Shown here piece by piece: positions 21,466 to 36,400 of a stretch of 64,000 nt of DNA (positions are counted from its first letter, which is position 1; every line of letters starts with the position of its first letter). This DNA is from Viscum album (Eukaryota > Streptophyta > Magnoliopsida > Santalales > Viscaceae): NCBI GenBank assembly GCA_963277665.1, contig OY728137.1, positions 1,175,856,670 through 1,175,920,669 of the forward strand, in the 5' to 3' direction. The notes beneath the pieces were generated by a model. That model was not told the origin of the DNA. It did no database searches and saw only the letters and a list, made by a program, of their open reading frames with translations. The position numbers were made by a program, and so were the translations under genes.

Positions 21466-23659
21466 ATACCATTGAGTTTCATATAAATCAATAGTTTTCT
21501 TGGATTAGTTGGGTAATAATGACGTTTTTTGAGAAATTTATCATGATTATCTATCCCTCTAACCAAGTTAACTCAGAAAGGTTTAAAGTATGTCTAGATG
21601 GAATAATGTGAGGAAAGATTTAAGGATATCAAGAAGAGGCTAATCACTGAACCTACACTCACACTATCATCAAGTCAATATGGTTTTTTATATACAATGA
21701 TGCTTCAAAGAAAATATTAGGTTGTATAATTATACATAATGATAAATAGATAGCCTATACCTCACAAAAATTGATGATCAAGGATAAAAACAACCCAAAA
21801 CATGATCTGGAGTTAGGCACTGTGATATTTTCCTTAAATATTTTTCAGCACTACATCTATGGAGAGAAGGGTGATATATATATAGATCACAAGGGTCTAA
21901 ATTACATATTTAGACAGAATGATATCAACATATGTCAAAGGATATGGTTTGATCTGATCAAGGACTACAACTACTCTATTCACTACCATCATGATAAGTT
22001 ATACAAGTTAGATGATTCTCTTATTATGAAAGCAACTACTACTCTATCCATGACGTGGATTGAGAAAGACCCTATCTTAATAGATATTTAAAGGATAGAT
22101 TTGGAAATCATAATGGCAGGGAATGCATCCTACATTTCCTAAATGTCCTCCCATCCATTTATCCAATAGAAGTTCAAGTATGAATAATGGGATGATCCAT
22201 AGCTTCAAAAGAAGATAAAAAAGTAAAGGAATATAAGTTTCATGAATTCCATATCAGTAATGATTTTGTAATTTAATTTGGTAATGTTTTTTTAAATTCA
22301 GTTTGGAACCAGAATTTGTGTTCCTTCAACACTTGAGATAAAAAATAGACATTATATAATTGACACATATCATATTTATACATCCATCCTAGAAGTACCA
22401 AGATGTATCGTGATCTTCTAGATAAATTTTGGTGGGATGATGTGAATAAGAATATCACTGAGTACACCTCAAATTGATTAGTATGTTATCAAGTTAAAGC
22501 AGAGTGATATAAATCTAAGTGGATAATTAAATAATTTCACATAAACACATGGAAATGTGTGAACATCACCATGGAATATCTCACTAGTCACCTAAAGAAA
22601 TGTAAAGGAAGAAATGCAATATGGTTTGTGGTGGATTGACTCACCCAGACTTCCCAATTCATCACTATCCAAGAATATTTATCACTTAACCAAATTTATA
22701 AGATATACATAAAATAATGGGTGAGGATTCATGGGGTTATACTTATGATCATCTCTAATCATGATCCAACAGTCACTTATAAATTATTCAAAAGTTTTTA
22801 ACATGATATGAATACTAAATTGGACTTCAGTATGGTCTATCACACCCAAAATGATGGAAAATTTGAAAGGACTATTCATACACTCAAGGAAATGATGAGA
22901 TACCACTTAATGGAATTTAAAATAGTATGGGATAAAAATCTATAATTAGTTTAGTTATTATAGAATAATAGATTTCCCTCAAGTATTTAAATGGATCCAT
23001 ACATAGCTCAATATGGGAAGAAATGTAGAACTCTAACTTGTTGGAAAAAAAATGGTGAAAAAAATCCACTTGGAACCAGTATTTTTAAAGAGATAACAAA
23101 TAAATTTTAGGATATCAAACAACATATAAATACTGCTCAGAGTAGGTAGAAGAGCTATGCTAATAACCGCTGAGGTACTTGGATTTTGAATTTGGATACA
23201 AAATTTTCCTTCAAACATCACCATGGAAGAGAGTCGTGAGGTTTAGAAATAAATGGAATCTTATCCCTAAGTACATTTTCCCATTTGAGATCCTTGATCA
23301 CAAGGGAATGATTTTATATTATCTAGAACTTCCACCAAGCCTAGATTAAGATCACAATGTGTTTCAACTATCTATCATGAAGAAGTACATACTTGATCCC
23401 TTACATGTACTGAATCTAGAGGTGGTACAACTAGAGAATGAAATATCTTATGAGGAGCATCTGGTGAAGGTCTTGGACTATAAAAACAAAGTTCCACACA
23501 AAAACATAACTCACCTTGTCAAAGGGCTGTGTTGGAACCATAATTATAAAGAGGTTACATGAGAACTAGTGGAAACAATGAAATTGAAGTACAATAATTT
23601 ACTCTCAACTGATAATACGAGTTGAAATTTAAGTGATGAAATTTATGAATGGGAAATAA
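21466..23659 (+). pseudogene. B unit 1, second part: RNase H, integrase, chromodomain
   Basis: It continues the unit broken at 9397, starting in the HSFLGL-like RT-RNase H linker. The RNase H frame 21771-22091 shows HDLELGTVIFSL and the DIYIDHKGLNYIF block with acidic residues kept. Integrase follows: HHCC remnant near 22380-22495 with the first Cys lost, MEYLTS in place of MDF, SNHD for SDHD, and NDGKFERTIHTL. The 23359-23562 frame is the integrase tail and chromodomain (QLSIMKKYILDP, YEEHLVKVLDYKNKV, GLCWNHNYKEVT). A purine-rich tract at 23643-23659 abuts LTR2. Multiple stops are present. Confidence 0.82.
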
Positions 23660-26046
23660 TTTAATGACCTAGATGTGTTATTTGGCATAGTATTATACAA
23701 TTACAAAACATATAAGAAAAAAAACTCTTTATTTCATTAATGAGTATTGTTACATTATTCTTCTACTAAACTAATGAAAATTCTAAACATTATAATTGGG
23801 AAAAAATACCATAAAATAAAAGTTTAATGTGAAAATTTAGATCTTTCCAATATGCTATAATAATTTCCCCCTGGAACAAAACTAAGGAAATGAAACAGAA
23901 TACTATTAAACCAATCAACATCTTAGGAATAGAAAATATAGAACCTTGGGAGGAATTGTATTGAATTTTGAGTGAAGGAATGAATTGATATTTATAGGAG
24001 GTAATGTGACTATTGGAATAGTAACCTAAGCATTTGGAATAGTAATATGATCATTGAGAATAGTAACCTGGACATTGGAATAGTGTTGTAATAGTAACCA
24101 GACCTTTTAAATAGTAATTAGAACTCAAAAAAAATTACATGACTAATTTAAGAAAATATAAATATTATGATTCCATTAAATATGTATAATTTTTAAAATC
24201 TTATATAAATTATAAGAATTGTTTTAATATACTATATTTTAATGTATTTTATAAAAAACATAATTTTTATTTTAACAATTAAAATTACATATGTTATAAT
24301 TTTTTATATAATGAACTTAATTTTTAAAATAATCATTTTGAAATTATTTAAGGGTGTTTTTTTGGAAATTTTTTGAGATACATAAATATTTATGTGAATA
24401 TTAAAAAAATACTATTTTCAAATACCACATGTTTTATAATATATCGATGATACAACAATGAATTAATAAATACTAAATTGATTATTTTAGTCCAAAAACA
24501 ATTTAATAAGACAAATGTGTCATTTAAAAACAATAACCTTAATTTACAAACATAAAAATCATTTCCCAAATTCTAAAGTCAAAAGTGTTCCCTTAAAATA
24601 ATTATATTTCATTTATTGCTCTCTTTTTTTAATAAAATAGTGAATTATATCTATAAAGGTATTGAAAGTACTAAATCAAATTTATTTTATTGATATATGA
24701 TTTATAATGTAAAAAAATTATTAGTACAAGTTTTTCCTTGGATATATTATTTTATTGCATATTTTATCCTTAAAAAATCCATATCCTCAAATATAAATAA
24801 TCCCTCCACTCCTCTTGGAAAACCACCCCTACCATACTTAATGATTCCCAATATCAAATAAAATTCCTTCTCTCAAGCCTCTTATAATAATTAGGGTTGT
24901 TATGTAGTAAACAAAGTACCACCATCAAGGGAGTTTAGTGTTGTACAAGATTAGAAACACATATGAAAGAGATGTGAAAAAGTGAAAAAAATAAAGCAGG
25001 ATTTAAGGTAAGGGGATTCTCAAACACAAATTCCGTTTATTTTTGTTATCACATATTTCAAATTTATTTTAGTATGTATATTTCTCTAATATAAAAAATA
25101 TAACCTTTTAATATTATTTCTCTTTTATTTTGGGGATATAAACGCTTCTAACCCTCCAAAATGTTTTCTAATCCATTTACAATAGTTTTTCAAAAGAACT
25201 TCAATTTTAAAAACATCCGTGGAATACTCTTGAGTTTTTTTATCCTTTTAAAGAATAAAATGATATTTTATGCTAAATTATTATCTCCCTTATTAATTTG
25301 GGAACCATAAATTTCATTTCATAAATTATTATATGTGAAATATTTTATCAACCCATTCCTTTCAACGTGTTATTTCAGGACTATGATTTTTATCCTTCCA
25401 CATGACATGCCTGATTATAAGAATTTTGTGATGTGATGGGTGGTATAAAAAATATATATTCCTACAATTCAATGCGTAATGTGATATGTCTCATGATGTT
25501 ATGTGTATTATTCATGAACATGATGATAGCCTTGTTCACAATAATGAAGTTTTGATTTATGCACATAAGTTATGTGTGGACATGATGCTAGATTTGTTCA
25601 CAACTATGTCTGGTATTTGACCACTATGTTATAGTGTTTCATTATTATACAATTTTCACACTCCATTACTTATCAAATGTTTCCCTCATTCTTATGATTA
25701 TGACCCAATATTTACGATATGATTATGTTGATTATTCTCACCCTTGTTTCATTATTTCATGTCTCTTATTATTTTACATGTTATCCCTCCCATTATATAG
25801 ATTTTAGCTCACCCATTTATTTAATTTATATCCTTAGAAAACTAAATTTACAAAGGATAACATGAGATATTTTAAGTGGATAAAGAATAATTTTTTTAAC
25901 AATGTTTAATTTCTATTATGTATAAGTTATGTATGAGACTAATTTTCCCAAGATACTAAGCATTTGAATCTAGGATTGTGAAATTACTATATTGTTTACC
26001 TTGAAAATAATTTAATAGCCATGTAATAAAAATTAGGATCACTATA
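23660..26046 (+). repeat. B array LTR2
   Basis: It aligns with LTR3 throughout, from TTTAATGACC to GATCACTATA. TATA box 24792-24799, GTAAGG at 25008-25013. It contains two tandem copies of a ~62-bp block around 25512-25640 (CATGATG, TAGC/TAGA, TTGTTCACA words). No convincing reading frame. Confidence 0.87.
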
Positions 26047-26048
26047 TT

Positions 26049-26057
26049 TGGTGTGAG
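26049..26057 (+). other. Primer-binding site of B unit 2
   Basis: TGGTGTGAG, two bases after LTR2, is a two-mismatch derivative of TGGTATCAG. Confidence 0.65.
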
Positions 26058-26280
26058 ATATATGGTTTAGTTAATTTTGGATTTAGTATTATAAAACATT
26101 AGTAAAAACCATATGTATAAGTTTATGTATAGGTAAACATCCTAGAAGCATCATTTTAGAAAAAATATAATCATAGGGATCCCGTAAGATACGACTTTAG
26201 AATTAGTTTAGACATAAGAATAAATTATTAATTTATGCTTTTGTAACTTATGTTTGTCTAAAACTTTTATATTTTAGAAA

Positions 26281-29200
26281 ATGGTGGGAACCAGGAGAAA
26301 CCAAGACAACTATCCATGTAAGGAACAATGCAATGATTTTCCAAATGATATCCCCAATTCCATGGGAGGTGGAGTTAAAAAATTTATGGAGATGAATAAA
26401 CATCTATATTAGGCTATGAAAAATGACCTGAAACATGTGTAATGTCAACCTTTGACCAAGAAAGAACAACTAGCTATCAAGTTCATTATGCAACAATGAC
26501 CATCGATGCATAATGAATGTTTTAATATACTTTTCACATAAAAGTGGGTTAAATAAATGGATAATATCTTTAGGTTCTCTAATATTCTGATAAGGATGAG
26601 GAAAATATTTAAATTTACTTATTATATGGAGTGGATGATCAATTTTGGGAATCAATAAAGGATATGAAGCCAAATGATTAAATGGAAGAAATGGAATGTG
26701 AATACTTTAATAATTTATTCCTTAATAAGTATTTCCCATAAAATCTTCAAACAAATATGGAGATATAATTCCTATAGATTAAGAAAAATGAGGATGAATA
26801 TATAATTTATTGTAAGGAAACATTAATAAGGCTTGAAATATACACCTATAATTTTTTATCAATAATGATAGTAAAATAGATTGATTATTTAGTGGTTTAA
26901 AACCAAACCTTTGAAAAGATATAGCTATTCAAGACTTTGTGAGTTATGAAGAAGTTTCTTTATGAGCTTTCAACTTATAGATTTAGTTCATATAATTGTC
27001 CCATGGTTATGGAGATAAGAAAAAACATGGAGTTTTATGTTTTTAGATCAAATGAAAAAGGAGTATAGAATATCAAAACACCCCCATGTTAAACATGTGG
27101 GAAAAAGGATCATGGGAATTTCCTCAAAGGGACATGGAAATGATTCATGTTTTGGAGATAAGGGCACCAAGTTCATGAATTTTGAAGAGACATTAAGAAT
27201 ATGGACAATGTGATAGAGGAACGAAAGGCACCACCCATGGTTCAATGCTTCAACTATAGGGAGTAAGGGAACAATAGAAGCCAGTGCACTAAACCATGGG
27301 TCCTTGAGGGTAATTAAAATCATCAACCATAAAATAAAAAGTATCAAGGGAAATAATATTACATCACCACAGATGAGGTGGAACATGATAATGACATCAT
27401 ACAAGGTACACTTCCTATTAATTCAAAAATGACAAAGGTTTTATTTTATTCTGGTTCTTTTCAAACCTTTATAACATAAAAGTTTACTATAATTCTTGAA
27501 TCACAACCCCAATACCTAGATGTATAGATATCCATAAAAAACCTAGTCATATGATAAATTCAACCCATGTGTTGGACTCTTCTCCCATTAGCATCTATGG
27601 GAAGATTCTTCTAGAAAATCTTATAATCCTTCCCCTTGGAGAAGTTTGATGATATACTAGGCATGGATAGACTCTCACATAAAATATGGGGAAAAGGAAC
27701 TATCTTTCTATATTTTGAACCATCCCAGGATCTTATAAGGATGCAAGGAATATCATGAATATTATTTAGAAAATTCATCAATTGTGTAAGTTTTGATACC
27801 CAACTAAGAAGAGCACCTTGAACAAGTGATTGAGTTGAAGGAAAGTATCAAACTTGAGGAAATTACTATTTTCATGGAATATTATGATGTATTTCGAAAG
27901 TATTTACACAAAATTACCCCATATTCTTTTCCAATTTATTAATAGATCATATAACTAGAGCTAATCCTATCTCCAAATTCCCCTATAGGAGGGCCCCAAT
28001 AAAACTAAAGAAGTTAAAGAAATTACAGTAAAATTTTTTGGACAAAGGGTTCATATAACCTAGTGCACCTCCTTAGGGTGTTTTACTTCTCTTTTTGTTG
28101 AAAAATTATGTATCATTCAGACTATGTATCTATTATCGGGATCTCAACAAGATAAAAATAAATAAAAAGTATCCCATTCCAAGGATCGATGTTTTATTTG
28201 ATAAACTTCAAGGAGATAATGACATATAAAAGGTGGATCTTAATTATGGATATCATAATATTAGGGAAAAGAAGGAATATATTCATAATAAATCTTCTTG
28301 TACAAGTTATGGACACTATGAGTTCATAGTGATGCCATTAAGACTTACAAATTCCCCTAAAATCTTCCTGGATTTTATTAATTGAGACTTTAGAGAATAT
28401 CTAGGCAAAATTTTTGTATTCTTTGTCAATTATATTCTCATTTACTTCAATAACAAAGAGGATCGTAAAGATCATCTAAGTATTGTACTGAAAGCATTAA
28501 GGATGGATAAAATGTATGATAAGTTCATCAAGTGTATATTTTGGATGTATAAAGTCACCTTATTGAGGAATGTGATCATAAGTGAGGGAATTTATTTGGA
28601 CCCTTCAAAGAAAAATGAAATTGAAGAATGGGACAGAACCTCAAGCGTCACAGAAATCCATAGTTTTCTAGGATTTACTGAGTACTAATGATGTTTTTTT
28701 GAAAATTTATCATGATTATCTAGACCACTAACTAATTTAACTATGAAATGGGTAAAGTATGTATGGATGGAATAATGTGAGTAAATATTTAAGGATATCA
28801 ATAAGAGGCTAATCACTATGCTTGTAATCACACTACCATCAAGTGGAGAAGGTTTTGTGATATACAATGATTCTTCAAAGAAAATATTAGGGTTTAGACT
28901 CATGAAAAATAATAATGTGATAACATAATTCTCCTGACAGTTGAAGATCTATGAGAATAATTACCCAACACATGATATGGAGTTAATATATGTGATAATA
29001 TCCTTGAAGATTTTGTGGAACAACCAATGTGGTGAGTAGTGTGACATATATATATATATCACAAGAGTATACAATATATATTCACATAGAAGGAGATCTG
29101 AATGTTTCAAAGGACATGGTTAGAGTTGGACAAGGAATATGACTACTCTATTCACTACTACCCAGGAAAGGAAGCTGATGTAGCTAATAATCTAAGTAGG

Positions 29201-30805
29201 AAAGAACCTGCTACTCTATCCATGACGTAGATTGAGAAAGACCCTATCTTTATAGATTTATAAATGTTTTATTTATAAATCATAATAGCATGGAATACAT
29301 AATACCTTTCCAAAAATGGTTTCCCAACAATAAATCTAATATAATATCAAGGAGGCATAAAGGGATGATCTAGAACTTCAAAAAATGTGGAACCAGTAAA
29401 GGAAGGGAATATTCATCGATTACATATTGATAATAATGGTTTAATTCAGTTTGTAACTAGAATTTTTGTTCCTTAATCACATAATATAAAGAAAGAGCTA
29501 TTGGATAATTCAAATAGCTCATATTTCCCCATCCATCCTAGAAATACCAATATGTACTGTGATCTTTGAGATCACTTATGTTAAGAAAATATAAAGAAGG
29601 AGACCACTGATTACAAATCAAAGTGATTGGTATGTTAGAAAGTTAAAGCGAAGTAATAAAAATCCATGGGGATGATACAACCATTGACCATACCCACATG
29701 AAAATGGGAGAACATAACTATATAATTTATCACTAGTCTCCCCAAGACATCCAAAGGAAGCAATGTGATATAGGTTGTGGTGGATCGAATCACCAAGACT
29801 GACCACTTCATCCCTATTCGAGAATATTTATCAATTGAACAACTTTCTATGATATACATAAAGGAAATGGTGAGGCTAAATGGGCTGCCACATTAGATAG
29901 TATTAGATCACGATCCATGGTTCACTTCTAAATTATCAAAAAGTATTTAACAAGATCTAGATAATGAATTGAAATTCAGTGTGTCCTATAATCACCAAAC
30001 TGATGGACAATCCAAAAGTACCATTCAGACACACAATGACATTCAGGGAGCATGATTAATGATGTTTAAAGGAGGATATTCTCAACATATCCCCTTAGTT
30101 TAATTCTCATACAAAAATATGATCCAGTTGGGTATTCAAATGGATCCATATGAAGAATTATATGGGAAGTGATGTGGAACTCATACTTGGTGGGATGAAG
30201 TTGGTGAATGAAAGCTATATGGACCGAAGCATGTGAAAGAAACGACTAATAAAGTTCAGGTAATCCAAAAACATATAAATACTTTTCATAGTCAATAGAA
30301 GAGCTATGCTAACAACCATTAAAGGGACTTGGAGTGTGAAGTTAGAGACAATGGTTTTTTGAATATCACCATGGAAGAGAGACATGCCATTTGGTAATAG
30401 AGGTAAGATTAACCTTAGGTACATTGGCCCATTTTAGATCCTTGATCACATAAGAGCAGTGTCCTATCATCTAGTACTTCCACCAATCATGGTTCAAGTT
30501 CACAACATGTTCCACATATCTCTTCTGAGAAAGTACATACTTGATAACACACATGTACTGAATCCGAAGGTGGTATAACTGGAGAATGAACTCTCTTAAT
30601 GGGATCATCTGGTGAAGATATTGGATAGTAGAGAAAATGTTCTACACAAAAGACAATTCACCATGTCAAAGTTCTATGGTTGAACTGTAAATATAAAGAG
30701 TCTATATGCTAACAAGAGGAAACAATGAAACAAAATACCCTCATCTATTTTCAACTGAAAATATGCATTACATTTTTGAGGAAAAAATTTATAAATAGGG
30801 AAGAA
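26281..30805 (+). pseudogene. B unit 2: gag-pol remnant
   Basis: Gag starts ATGGTGGGAACC at 26281, 4 bp after TTTTAG. A capsid-like EMEW and FLNKYF block lies near 26685-26740. The protease site reads FYSGS near 27448 (Asp to Tyr). RT follows, with its catalytic box reduced to FVNY (about 28423-28434). The 28503-28688 frame covers the end of RT with the TEIHSFLGF linker. RNase H runs to about 29270 and integrase to about 30500 (VVVDRITKTDHF, TDGQS). The tail holds a chromodomain-like stretch (ENELS, HLVKILDSRENVLHK). A purine tract precedes LTR3 at 30806. Stops are frequent. Confidence 0.8.
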
Positions 30806-33232
30806 TGTAAGGACCTGAATTTTATTAGTAATATTTTAATAAATTTTTGTTATATTGTATAGTATTATACAATACAACACATAGAAGAACAACTAAAAAT
30901 TTATTTTGTTAATGAATATTGTAACATTATTCATATACTTAGCCAATGAAAATTAAAAACATTAGAATTAAACAAAAAATAAAAAATATGATAATCAGAA
31001 TTGTAAAATTAATATCCTTCCAATCTGCTAGATTCGTTGCCCATGTGAACAATACTAAAGAAATGAAAAAAATATTAGTAAAAAATCACCATGTTAGAAA
31101 TAGAAAATATAGAACCTTAGGAAGAATTTTAGTGAGTGTTTAGTGAAGAAATGAAGTGGCATTTATAGGAGGTAACCTGACCATCAGATTAGTAACATGA
31201 CTATTTGGAATAGTAACATGATATTTGGGAATAGTAACCTGATTGTTGGAATAGTAACCTCACCATTGGAATAGTAACCCGACTATTGGAATAGTAATTC
31301 GACCGAAAAATAATAAAATTTAATATAAATAATAATTAACATGAGTGATTTAATAGAATATAAATATTATGATTCCATTAATTAAGTATAATGATAAAAA
31401 ATTAAATAAATTATTAGCACTTTTTTTGGAAATTGATTTTAATGTATTTTTTGAAAATCATAATTTTTATATTAAAAAATAAAATTGAATCTGTTATAAA
31501 ATTATTTGGATAAAATAAACATCATTTTTTGAATCATCACATTGAAATTTTCCAAGGGTGATTTTTTTGATAATTTTTTGAAATACTTCAATTTTAATGT
31601 GAATAGTAAAAAATGTTATTTTTCAAATACTGTATGTTTTATAAAATAATGATGAATAAATAATGACTTCATAAATAAATTTTTTTATTTCATCCCAAAG
31701 TTAATTTAATAAGATAAATGGGTCATTTAAAAATAATAAACATATTTTCCAAAGTCTAAAGTCAAAAACGTTCCCTTAAAATAACATTTTTTCATATTTT
31801 ATACTTTCTTTTTTAATAGAATAGTGAATTCGGTTTATAATGGGATTTAAATACCTAAATATATTTAATTTTATTTATATATGACTTTTAATTTAAAAAA
31901 ATTACTATTAAAAGGTTTACCTTTGATATAATATTTTATTCAATATTTTACCCTAAAAACACTCCTCTCCTCAAGTATAAATAACCCCATCTCCCTTCCC
32001 CTGTAAAAACACTCCTAACACACTCTTAAAAGGAAAATATTTACCCAAATAACCTATCTAAATACCCTTATAATCGTTATAGAAATTATTGAGTAAAACA
32101 ACTCCCACTATCAAGGTATTTTAGTATCATACAAGAGAAGAAACACTGAGGAAAGAGAGGCGAAAAAGAAATGAAATAAAGCAGGATTTAAGATAAGGGG
32201 ATTATCAAACCCAAATTATTTTTCTTTAGGGTATCACATATGTCAAAATTATTTCATTATTAATATTAATATGATATAAAAAAAATATATCCTTTCTATA
32301 TTATTTCTATTTTATTTCAACTGTATACATGTTTTTACCCCTCCAAAATGTTTTCTAATCCATTTAAAATGGGATTTCAAAAGAACTTAAATATCCAGAG
32401 CATATCTTGAATCCTCTTGAGTTATTTCTCCATTAAGAGAAGGAAAAAATGTTGTATGCCAAAGTATGATCTCCCTTATTCATTTTTTAATCCTAAATTT
32501 CATTTCATGAAGTATGATATGTGATATCTTTTATGAAACCCATTCCATTCCATGGGTTATTTCATAAAAACAATTATTATCCTTCTATATGGCATGCATG
32601 ATTATGATAATTTTACGATGATACAAGTGGGCCTAGAATTATATATCCCTCTAATTCATTGACTAATGTGATATATATCATGATATTAGGTGTATTATGT
32701 ACGAACATGATGATATCTTTATTCATAATAATGATGTTATGATTTAGGCACATAAGTTACGTGTGGACATGAAGCTAGCCTTGTTCACAACTATATGTGG
32801 TATTTGAAAACTATGTTATGATATTTCATTATTATTAATTTTCCACATTCCATTACTTTAATAGTTTTCCCTCATTCTTATTATTATGACCTTATGCTTT
32901 TGATATGATTATTTTTATTATGTTCACCCATGTACCATTGCTTCATGTCTCTATTTTCCTTACATGTTATCCTTCCCCTAACTGGGCTTTTAGCTCACCC
33001 ATTTCTTTGGTGTATATCCTCAAGGGAAAACATTTACTAAGTATAATGTGAGATATTTTAAGTGGATAAAGAAGAAGGTTTATAATAATTTTTAATTTAA
33101 ATTATGTGTAAGTGATGTATGAGCATAATTTTCCCAAGATACTAAACCTTTGGATCTTGGATTGTGCCATTATTATGTTATTTATCTTAAAAACGATGTA
33201 ATAGTCATGTAAAAAAAATACAGGTCACTATA
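30806..33232 (+). repeat. B array LTR3 (best-preserved ends)
   Basis: It starts TGTAAGGACCTG and ends CAGGTCACTATA, with TATA box 31976-31983. The donor-like GTAAGG of the other copies is ATAAGG here. The ~62-bp tandem duplication is at about 32700-32830. Confidence 0.88.
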
Positions 33233-33234
33233 GT

Positions 33235-33243
33235 TGGTATCAG
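33235..33243 (+). other. Primer-binding site of B unit 3
   Basis: TGGTATCAG, a perfect nine-base match to the iMet PBS, two bases after LTR3. Confidence 0.8.
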
Positions 33244-33465
33244 GTATAGGGTTGAATTAATTTGGGAATTAGGATTAGAAAAAATTAGTGAAAACCATAT
33301 GTATAAGTCTATGTATAAGTAAACATCCTAGAAGCATCATTTTTAAAAAGGATAATCATAGGGATCCCATAAGATATAACTCTAGAATTAGTTTTCATAT
33401 ATGAATAAATTATTTATTAATTCTTTGTTAACATATGTTTGTTTAAACAATTTCTATTTTAGAAA

Positions 33466-36400
33466 ATGGTGGGAACTAGGTGATACCAGGACAACAAACC
33501 ATGTGAGGGAAAATGGAATAATTATTATAACGACATCACCAAAGCCATCAAAGGAGGAGTTCAAAACATTACGGAGGTGATTAACCAGCTGTCTTAGGGT
33601 ATGAAAAACTACCTAAACTACATGTAATTTCTGACTTCACCAAAGAAGGGAAAACTAGTTATTGAGTCCTTTGTGTGGAAAAAACCACCAGTGTTTAAAA
33701 AATATTATAATAAACTTGTCATAGAATAGTGGTTTAACTAAAATGATAAGATCTTTTAAGTTATATATTGTTATGAGAAGAAGAAGTTAACTCTATATTT
33801 TTTTTCAATTAGATGGATAAGTCGATCAATAGTAGGAGTTAATGAAAAATATGAATCCAAATGATGAAATAGATGAAATGGAATGGGATGAATTTAAGAA
33901 TTTATTCTTTAAAAACCATTTCCAACAAACTCTTTAAATAAATATGGAGAGATAATTCCAGGATCTTATGAAAAAGGAGGGTGAATTTTTCATGGATAAA
34001 GTATAAAAATTTAAATGGATTGAAAATACACCTATGGTTTTTTTATCAACAATGATATTAAAATATATAGATTCTTTAGTGGTTCAAAACCACACCTTCA
34101 AAAGGATCTAGATATCTGAGATTTTGGGTCATATGAAGAAGTGGTTCGATGTTTTCTCCAAGTAGAGATTAAGTTTAAATAATTTTCCCATGGATATGGA
34201 GATAAAAACTGAAATATGGATTTTCATGTTGGTGGATCAAATGGAAAAAGGAGGGAAGAAGATCCAACCACCCAAATGTAAAAGATATGGGAAGAAGTAT
34301 AATGGTAATTGCCTCAATGATATAGGGATATGCTTCAAGTGTGGTAGGGAAGTCTGCCAATATCATGAATGTTGATGAGATTTGAAGAATTTTTCCTATG
34401 TGATGGAGGAAAGGAAAGAACCACCCTTGGTTCAATGCTTCAACTGTAAGGAGTAAGGGAACTATACAATATAGGGCACTAAACCACATGTCATTAAGTG
34501 TAATGAGCATAAAAACCACTAAATAAAAAGGAGAAAGGGAAAGCCTATTCCATCACCACATATAAGGTTTAATATTAGGATAAAGTCATATAAGGTAAAA
34601 TTCCTATTCATTAAAGAATAAATACGTTTTTACTTGATTCTGGTTCTATACATTCATTTATTTACCAAAAGTTTTCTATAAATGTTAAATCATAACCCCA
34701 ATAACTTTAAGAAAATATATCCATAAAAACATATTGGGGCAATCAATGAAACCCAAGTGTTAGACTTTTCTCCCCTTAGCATCTTTGGAAATATTCTTCC
34801 AGTGAATCTCATAATCCTTCCCTTGGTAGTTTTTCAATCTATACTTGGCATGGATTTGATCTCATTATATAGAGATCACATAAACTTCTAGGAAAGAGAA
34901 ATCTATTCCTATATTCCAAACCATTCTATGATCTAGTAAAAATGAATGGAATATCATGAATCTTCTTTAGAAAATACTTTGATGGAGTGGGTTTTGATAC
35001 CTAGTGAAGAATAATACCTTTTCCAAATAGTTGAGTCAAAGGAAGTTATCAACCTTGAGAAAATTCCCATTATAATGGAATATATTTATGTAATTTCCAA
35101 AGAGTTACCTAGAATTCCTCAAGATCATGTGGTCTAGTTATCAATAGACCTTATACCCATAGCCAGTCCTATCTCTAAATTACCCTATAGGATGGCCCCA
35201 ATTGAACTATATGATTTAAAGAAGTAGTTTCAAGTGAATTTGGACAAAGGGTTCATATGCTCAAGTGTGTCTCCTTATGGTGTAATAGTTCTCTTGGTCA
35301 TGAAAAAGGATGGATAAATGCGTATGTGTATCGATTACTAAGAGCTCAAAAATATCAATATAAAGAGCAAGTATTCCTTTCCAAGGAACGATGACTTTTT
35401 CAAAAAAAAATTGAGGAGCTTAGTATTTATCAAAGGTGTATCTTCATTATAGGTATCATCAGTTGATTGAGAAGAAGTAATATATTTAAAAGAAAAACAT
35501 TCTGTACAAGGTATAAGAAATATGAATTCATAGTGATGGACTTCAGACTTACTACCCCCACTTCAATATTCATTGATTTTATGAATAGAGAATTTAAGGG
35601 CTTCAAAGACAATTTTTTTTGTATCCTTTATCAATGATATTATCATTTAATCCAATTGAAATTAAGATCATGAAGAGTATATAAGGATTTTTATGGAAAC
35701 ATTAAGGAAGGAGAAAATTTATGCTAAGTTTAACAAGTGTGACTTTTGGATGCTTCATGTCACCTTCTTAGAGAATGTGATCACAAGTGAGGGAATTTCT
35801 ATAGACCCTTAAAAGACAAAGGTGATTTAAGAATAGATCAGACCCTCAATTTTAATACAAATACATAGTTTTCCTGACTTAGATGTGTACTAACAATGTT
35901 TTGTGAGAAATTTATCACAATTATCTGACCTTCTGACTAATTTAACTTTGAAAAGGGTAAAATATTTCTAGATATAATAATGTGATAAAACCTTTAAGGT
36001 GCTAAAGCGGAGGCTAATAACTATGCCTATACTCACAATACTATCTATTGGAGAAGGGTTTTTTATATAAAATGATGATTAAATGAAATTATTGGGTTTT
36101 GTACTCATGAATAATTAAAAAGTGATAGCCTATGCCTCATGATAGTTGAATATCCATGAAAATAACAACCCAAAACATGATATAGAGTTATCATCTGTGA
36201 TCTTAACCTTGAATATTTGGAATTAATACCTCTTTTATGAGAAGTACGACATATATATACATCATAAGAGTCTAAAGTATATATTCACATGGAAGAATCT
36301 CAACAAGTGTCAAAGGAGATAGTTAGATATAATCAAGGACTAATACTGATCTACTCACTACCATATGGGAATGGAAAACAAGACAACTGATGATCTTAGT

